DNA from: Chloroflexota bacterium
Lineage (GTDB): Bacteria > Chloroflexota > Limnocylindria > Limnocylindrales > CSP1-4
Assembly (NCBI GenBank): GCA_021789355.1
Contig: JAJYJR010000175.1
Span: forward strand, 1-9,992
Direction of reading: 5' to 3'
DNA length: 9,992 bases
Below the pieces are notes generated by a model. The model was not told the origin of the DNA. It saw only the letters and a program-made list of their open reading frames with translations, and did no database searches. Position 1 is the stretch's first letter. Each line of letters begins with the position of its first letter. This document shows, piece after piece, positions 6,558 to 9,992 of this stretch. The translations under genes were made by a program, and so were the position numbers.

Positions 6558-6692
6558 GAGCGTCACCGATCTTCGTGCCTGACAACACACGAGCCCACGG
6601 CCCCCGCCGGCAGGTACAACAGCCCTGTCGGAGCGAGGCGACTCCATCATGATAGGCGCACAGGCGCCCGCGTCGTCACGCGAGGTGGGACA
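6558..6692. promoter_or_regulatory. Divergent intergenic region, presumed promoters of the FemAB-like gene and the fusion gene
   Basis: This 135-bp gap separates two gene starts that point away from each other, so promoters for both should lie here. On the plus strand, CTGTCG and CATGAT (6648-6653) are spaced by 17 bp but match the -35/-10 consensus only 3/6 and 4/6. On the minus strand a TATCAT hexamer covers the same bases, without a clear -35. The 8-bp palindrome ATCATGAT (6646-6653) is the only AT-rich spot in the gap. The promoter positions are weak guesses. Confidence 0.35.
6682..6687 (+). promoter_or_regulatory. Ribosome binding site GAGGTG of the fusion gene
   Basis: GAGGTG lies 5 nt before the ATG at 6693. 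This fixes the start of the fusion and excludes the long open frame that continues upstream to 4707, where the sequence is antisense to the FemAB-like gene. Confidence 0.8.
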
Positions 6693-8387
6693 ATGCTGCG
6701 CTCGCTCGCATCGGTTGTTGCTCGGCATGCGTGGGTGCGCAAGGCGGCCCTGAGCACGCCGGGCATTCGGAGCCTGGCCTGGCGGTTCGTGGCCGGAGAG
6801 GATCTCGATGCGGGCCTGGCCGCGCTGCGGCGGCTCAACGCAGACGGGATTGCGGGAACACTCAACTTCGTCGGAACTCACGTCCGGGACCCGGCAGAGG
6901 CCAGCGCGGCGGCCGACGCGGCGATCAATGCGGTGCGGCGCATCCGCGCGGAGCAGCTCCGCTCGCACGTTTCCGTCAAGTTGACTCAGATCGGGCTCGA
7001 CATACGCGCGGACCTGTGCGAGGAGCAGCTGCGTCGCATCCTCGACCGTGCTCGCGAGTGCGGGGTCTTCGTGCGGATCGACATGGAGGAATCCGGATAC
7101 GTCGATCGCACGATCACCCTGTACAGGGCTATGAAACAGGCGTACGGAGCGGACTCCGTCGGCCTGGCCTTCCAGTCGTACCTCCGGCGCCACCGGGTCC
7201 TTCTGGAGGAACTCGCCACTGCGGGCGCCCGGATCCGGCTCGTCAAGGGCGGCTACTGGGAGACACCGGAGGTGGTCTTCCGGCGCAAGGCGGAGGTGGA
7301 CGCAGCGTTCCTCGAGGACATCCACCTCGTCCTTGCACGCACCAGGGAACCGGCCATCGCGACCCACGACGAGGCGGCCATTGACCATGCCCGCCGCGTC
7401 GCGGAGGATCTCGGGCTCACCAAGCAGGACTACGAGTTCCAGATGCTCTACGGCGTGCGCCCCGACCTGCAGCAGCGGCTGGCCGGGGACGGTTTCCGCG
7501 TCCGCTGCTACGTGCCGTATGGCAACGGCTGGTACGAATACGTCCTCGGCTGTGTGCGGCGGGTCGCCGCCGCGGCTCTGCGCCCGAGAGCACTGGGATC
7601 CGGTTCGTCTGCACGGATCTCGGACGACGCGTCGACCGCCGCCGGTCCCGATCGGGGAACTGCCGTCAGGCCACTGTCAGCGGCAGATGGTCGTCGCCGG
7701 GTCGGGCGCCAGTCCCAGCCAGCGCTCCTGGTCAAGCGCTGCATCGACGTGATAGGTGCGACCACGGCCCTGGTGCTCCTGTCGCCGGTCATCGCGTGGG
7801 TGGCGGTCGCGATCACGGTCATCGACGGGCCGCCTGTCCTCTTCTCCCAGGTGCGCCCGGGGATCGGTGGAACGCCGTTCGAGATCTTCAAGTTCAGGAC
7901 AATGCGGGCACCCCGGCGGGGCGAGGTCTGGTACCTGACCGACGACGAGCGAGTCACTCGGCTCGGCAGGCTCCTTCGCGCAGCCAGCCTCGATGAACTC
8001 CCCGAGCTGTGGAACGTCCTCCGAGGTGATATGAGCCTCGTGGGTCCTCGGCCGCTGCTGATGGAGTACGTCGGCACGTATTCGCCCGTCGAGTGGCGGC
8101 GCCACGAGATGCGTCCCGGCATCACGGGTTGGGCGGCCGTGAACGGCCGGAACGAGCTGCCCTTCCGGGATCGATTGCAGCTGGACGTCTGGTACGTGGA
8201 TCACTGGAGTCTCTGGCTCGACGTCCGCATCCTCGCCGTGACCGTGTGGCAGGTCTTCCGTCGCGCCAACGTCTCCGTGACCGAGGATCTCGGCCTCGGC
8301 TTCCCGCTGCCCGGCGTCGCAAGCCACGGAGCCGCCGCATCGGGGGGCAATGACCGCGGGCGGGCGCATCCCGACCAAGGGGCCTGA
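6693..8387 (+). CDS. Proline dehydrogenase-like domain fused to a PglC/WcaJ-type polyprenyl-phosphate sugar-1-phosphate transferase
   Basis: One frame encodes 564 residues with two complete domains. Residues about 30-297 are a PRODH (beta/alpha)8 flavoprotein barrel: FVAGEDLDAGLAALRRLNADG, VSVKLTQIGLD (Lys96), FVRIDMEES, FQSYLRR, IRLVKGGYWE, AIATHD (223-226), YEFQMLYGVR (247-256) and CYVPYGNGWYEY (272-283). PRODH oxidises proline to pyrroline-5-carboxylate with FAD. The usual RR of the YxxRRLAER helix is replaced by GC (286-287); an RR appears three residues later. Residues about 298-345 are a polar linker with no in-frame ATG, GTG or TTG. Residues about 346-530 are a bacterial sugar transferase: KR (348-349), a re-entrant membrane helix with Ser364-Pro365, FEIFKFRTM, the catalytic pair D434-E435 in SLDELPELWNVL, GDMSLVGPRP and PGITGW. 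This half transfers a sugar-1-phosphate to undecaprenyl phosphate, the first step of lipid-linked glycan assembly. The C-terminal 30 residues are low-complexity. The transferase helix is monotopic, so the PRODH half should sit in the cytoplasm at the membrane. The donor sugar and whether PRODH uses proline are unknown. Confidence 0.9.
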   Translation: MLRSLASVVARHAWVRKAALSTPGIRSLAWRFVAGEDLDAGLAALRRLNADGIAGTLNFVGTHVRDPAEASAAADAAINAVRRIRAEQLRSHVSVKLTQIGLDIRADLCEEQLRRILDRARECGVFVRIDMEESGYVDRTITLYRAMKQAYGADSVGLAFQSYLRRHRVLLEELATAGARIRLVKGGYWETPEVVFRRKAEVDAAFLEDIHLVLARTREPAIATHDEAAIDHARRVAEDLGLTKQDYEFQMLYGVRPDLQQRLAGDGFRVRCYVPYGNGWYEYVLGCVRRVAAAALRPRALGSGSSARISDDASTAAGPDRGTAVRPLSAADGRRRVGRQSQPALLVKRCIDVIGATTALVLLSPVIAWVAVAITVIDGPPVLFSQVRPGIGGTPFEIFKFRTMRAPRRGEVWYLTDDERVTRLGRLLRAASLDELPELWNVLRGDMSLVGPRPLLMEYVGTYSPVEWRRHEMRPGITGWAAVNGRNELPFRDRLQLDVWYVDHWSLWLDVRILAVTVWQVFRRANVSVTEDLGLGFPLPGVASHGAAASGGNDRGRAHPDQGA

Positions 8388-8397
8388 GACCCGGCTT

Positions 8398-8411
8398 GCA
8401 CGGTGCCGTGC
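8398..8411. terminator. Small hairpin between convergent genes
   Basis: GCACG and CGTGC (8398-8402 and 8407-8411) form a 5-bp stem with a GTGC loop, 10 bp after the fusion stop and about 45 bp from the DegT stop. The stem is short and lacks a T-tract, so this is only a positional guess. Nothing better is seen in the 69-bp gap. Confidence 0.25.
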
Positions 8412-8456
8412 CCGTGCGTGCGCCGCCTCGCCCTAACCCCAGCGTCGCGCGTTCGG

Positions 8457-9599
8457 TCAGGACAACGGTGCGGAGACCCCGGCGGTGAGCGCTTCTGCGA
8501 CCACCTGCACGTCGTCGTCGCTCAGTCGGCTCGAGAACGGCAGGGCGATGGTCGACGCCGCCACCCGCTCGGTCACTGGAAAGTCACCCGGAGCGAATCC
8601 GAAGCGCTCCCGATAGAAGGGCTGGAGGTGGATGGGCGCGAAGTAGGGGCGCGACGAGATCCCCAGCGCCGTGAGCCGCCTGATGACGAGGTCCCGATCG
8701 ATGGCCGGGTCCAGCCGGACCACGTAGACGAACCAGTCGACCTGCTCGTCCGGGCCGATGTGGGGCAGCGTCACCCAGTCGTGCCCCCCCAGCGCACGCT
8801 CGTAGGCCGCAACCACCCGGGCGCGCTCCCGCTGCAGCTCCTGGCGGCGCTCGAGCTGGGCCACGCCGAGCGCGGCGGAGAGCTCATCGAGCCGGTAGTT
8901 GTACCCCAGTCGTACGTGGCGGAGCCACCCCCCGTCCTGATCACGACCCTGGTTGCGCAGGCTCCGCATCGTCTCTGCCAGCGCGTGGTCGTCGGTGACC
9001 ACCATGCCGCCCTCGCCGGTGGTGATCTGCTTGTTGGGGTAGAAGGCAAAGACGGCCGCGTCGCCGAACTTGCCGAGCGGGCGGCCGCCGACGCCCGAGC
9101 CCAGGCCCTCGCACGCATCCTCGATGATCGCCCAGCCGCGACGGCGCGCGATCGAGGCGATCGCATCGATCCGGCACGGCCTGCCGAAGACGTGGACGGG
9201 CAGCACCGCCCGCGTCCGGTCCGACGCGGCCTGCTCCAGCAGCGCGGGGTCGATCCCGAGGCTGTCCTCCTCGATGTCCACGAAGCGCGGCACCGCCCGC
9301 TCGTAGAGGAGGCAGTTCGCGGAGGCCACGAAGCTGAACGGGGTGGTGATCACCTCGTCGCCCTCGCCGATGCCGAGTGCTCGCACGGCCAGGTGCAGCC
9401 CCGCCGTGCCGCTCGAGCACGCCACGCCCTCCGCGCGGCCCGCCAACGCCGCGATCCCTTCCTCGAAGCGGCGCGCGAAGTCCCCCAGGGCGAGGACATC
9501 GCTGGTGAGCACCTCGGTCACGAGCTCCAGCTCGCGACTGCCGATGTTGGGCCTGGCCAGCGGGATGTGTCGATCGGCGACGCGGGTCGTCGCGGACAT
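8457..9599 (-). CDS. DegT/DnrJ/EryC1/StrS-family sugar aminotransferase
   Basis: The 380-residue protein has the length and motifs of PLP-dependent aminotransferases that make amino sugars from nucleotide-bound keto-sugars, using glutamate or glutamine as donor. Visible motifs: IPLARPNIGSRELE near the N-terminus, CSSGTAGLHLA (61-71, phosphate and PLP contact), ITTPFSFVASANCLLY, VLPVHVFG, IIEDACEGLGS (158-168, with the PLP-pyridine Asp161), FAFYPNKQITTGEGG (185-199, Schiff-base Lys190), LGYNYRLDELSAALG and SRPYFAPIHLQPFY. The active site is therefore intact. The ATG at 9599 is chosen over the in-frame ATG at 9626 because GGAGGA lies 6 nt upstream of it. Family members supply 4-amino-4,6-dideoxy or 3-amino sugars for O-antigens and capsules, and 4-amino sugars are common precursors for PglC-type transferases. 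That suggests, but does not prove, that its product feeds the convergent fusion enzyme. No dehydratase partner is in the window. Confidence 0.92.
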   Translation of the reverse strand: MSATTRVADRHIPLARPNIGSRELELVTEVLTSDVLALGDFARRFEEGIAALAGRAEGVACSSGTAGLHLAVRALGIGEGDEVITTPFSFVASANCLLYERAVPRFVDIEEDSLGIDPALLEQAASDRTRAVLPVHVFGRPCRIDAIASIARRRGWAIIEDACEGLGSGVGGRPLGKFGDAAVFAFYPNKQITTGEGGMVVTDDHALAETMRSLRNQGRDQDGGWLRHVRLGYNYRLDELSAALGVAQLERRQELQRERARVVAAYERALGGHDWVTLPHIGPDEQVDWFVYVVRLDPAIDRDLVIRRLTALGISSRPYFAPIHLQPFYRERFGFAPGDFPVTERVAASTIALPFSSRLSDDDVQVVAEALTAGVSAPLS

Positions 9600-9605
9600 C
9601 GGGCG

Positions 9606-9611
9606 TCCTCC
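9606..9611 (-). promoter_or_regulatory. Ribosome binding site GGAGGA of the DegT-type gene
   Basis: GGAGGA on the minus strand, 6 nt before the ATG at 9599. It lies inside the longer open frame that begins at 9626, which argues against that upstream start. Confidence 0.8.
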
Positions 9612-9700
9612 GCGGATCACGACCATTCAGCCTACAGCGCCGCCTGGCCCCGGGATCGTGCTGGTTGGCCTGCCCGTACAGGACGGTGCGACCCCCCCAA

Positions 9701-9740
9701 GGCGCGCGTGCGGCTCCGCCGCCAGGCGGACACGCGCGCC
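9701..9740 (-). terminator. Two-part GC-rich hairpin, likely terminator of the MBL-fold hydrolase gene
   Basis: Outer arms 9701-9710 and 9731-9740 pair perfectly over 10 bp. Inner arms 9715-9720 and 9725-9730 pair over 6 bp with a GCCA loop, leaving a 4-nt bulge (9711-9714). It lies 125 bp past the hydrolase stop and about 100 bp before the DegT start, both on the minus strand. It is followed on that strand by TT and a run of G rather than T. The rest of 9627-9865 holds no recognised gene, and no convincing promoter for the DegT gene was found. Confidence 0.5.
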
Positions 9741-9865
9741 CCGTCGCATGCGCGGCAGGGTTCGGGAGCGGGGGCGTTCCGCGCGAGGGGGCGTCTGGAG
9801 CGAAAGGAGTGTTGCGCGCGACCGGGCGATCGGCCGAGGGAGGGCGACGCGTTGCCCCTGTCCGG

Positions 9866-9992
9866 TTACTCCGCCACGCCCCCCGGCGCCGGAGCATGCA
9901 CCGAGACGTTGCCCAGGCCGCGCTTCGAGAGCTCGCCGCGCAGCTGGTCGGGGGTGCCGGCCAGGATCGGGAACGTGCCGTAGTGGATCGGC
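9866..9992 (-). CDS. C-terminal fragment of an MBL-fold UPF0173-type metal-dependent hydrolase (5' end outside window)
   Basis: Only the last 41 codons are present, ending in TAA at 9866-9868. The frame begins PIHYGTFPILAGTPDQLRGE. This matches the end of UPF0173 metallo-beta-lactamase-fold hydrolases (YtkL-like), where the HYGTFP segment carries the last metal-binding His and is followed by a short helix. The final residues (VHAPAPGGVAE) are typical of the closing strand. The substrates of this family are not established. The gene is separated from the DegT gene by about 266 bp and a strong hairpin, so it probably marks the edge of the glycan locus rather than part of it. The fragment is short, but the motif is distinctive. 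Confidence 0.75.
   Translation of the reverse strand, partial: PIHYGTFPILAGTPDQLRGELSKRGLGNVSVHAPAPGGVAE

Noticed and set aside
4707..6692. Upstream extension of the plus-strand fusion frame to 4707
   Set aside because: This part is antisense to the secreted-protein start and the FemAB-like gene, shows no recognised domain, and the ATG at 6693 has a proper GAGGTG box 5 nt upstream.
6558..7388. Upstream extension of the FemAB-like frame to 7388
   Set aside because: The added segment is antisense to the PRODH domain and low in conserved features; the protein family pattern begins just after 6557.
7584..7727. Possibility that the PRODH-transferase join is a lost stop codon or an assembly artefact
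   Set aside because: The linker keeps a polar, Ala/Gly/Arg/Ser-rich composition like flexible linkers, shows no frame change, and lacks any in-frame start codon for a separate transferase gene. The possibility is kept open only for checking against reads.
8403..9983. A 526-codon open frame on the plus strand covering the DegT-type gene
   Set aside because: It is antisense to a gene with a complete PLP-aminotransferase motif set and a ribosome binding site. Its translation is low-complexity, rich in Arg, Asp and Gly, with no domain pattern, as expected from high-GC antisense frames.

Overview
This is a GC-rich bacterial window, roughly two thirds G+C or more by eye. Coding regions have strong third-position GC bias, which produces many long antisense shadow frames. 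The start codons that can be checked mostly have GGAGGA- or GAGGTG-type ribosome binding sites. The gene content fits a free-living, high-GC soil or freshwater bacterium. The secreted protein at 2756-4879 resembles, from memory, a family I associate with Chloroflexota of the Limnocylindria type. Actinomycetota cannot be excluded, so the taxonomic placement is only a guess.

The locus encodes assembly of a surface glycan. From left to right it holds: (1) the 3' end of a plus-strand secreted protein carrying a CTPGYWKNH motif (3-398); (2) a bidirectional hairpin; (3) a minus-strand pair with a 7-bp gap, a GT4 glycosyltransferase (1103-2500) followed by a Wzz/YveK-type polysaccharide co-polymerase (454-1095); (4) a large secreted protein (2756-4879) with a signal peptide, an alpha/beta-looking domain, a Pro/Thr linker and two related beta-sandwich modules; (5) a 541-bp non-coding stretch; (6) a FemAB/GNAT_6-like acyl or aminoacyl transferase (5421-6557, minus); (7) a divergently transcribed plus-strand gene (6693-8387); (8) a DegT/DnrJ/EryC1/StrS sugar aminotransferase (8457-9599, minus); and (9) the last 41 codons of an MBL-fold UPF0173-type hydrolase (9866-9992, minus).

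The most unusual object is the gene at 6693-8387. It is one uninterrupted reading frame joining a complete FAD-type proline dehydrogenase (PRODH) domain to a complete polyprenyl-phosphate sugar-1-phosphate transferase of the PglC/WcaJ small-enzyme type. The linker has no in-frame ATG, GTG or TTG, so the transferase appears to be made only as a fusion. The PRODH half keeps most flavin-barrel motifs, but the Arg-Arg pair that normally binds the proline carboxylate is not at its usual position.

Inferred scheme: the transferase half loads a first sugar phosphate onto undecaprenyl phosphate. DegT supplies an amino sugar, GT4 extends the chain, the Wzz protein sets chain length, and the FemAB-like enzyme may attach an amino acid or acyl group. 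The PRODH-like half could oxidise proline or a related imino acid at the membrane site where glycan assembly starts, but this is a hypothesis. No rRNA, tRNA, CRISPR array, insertion sequence or phage gene was seen.
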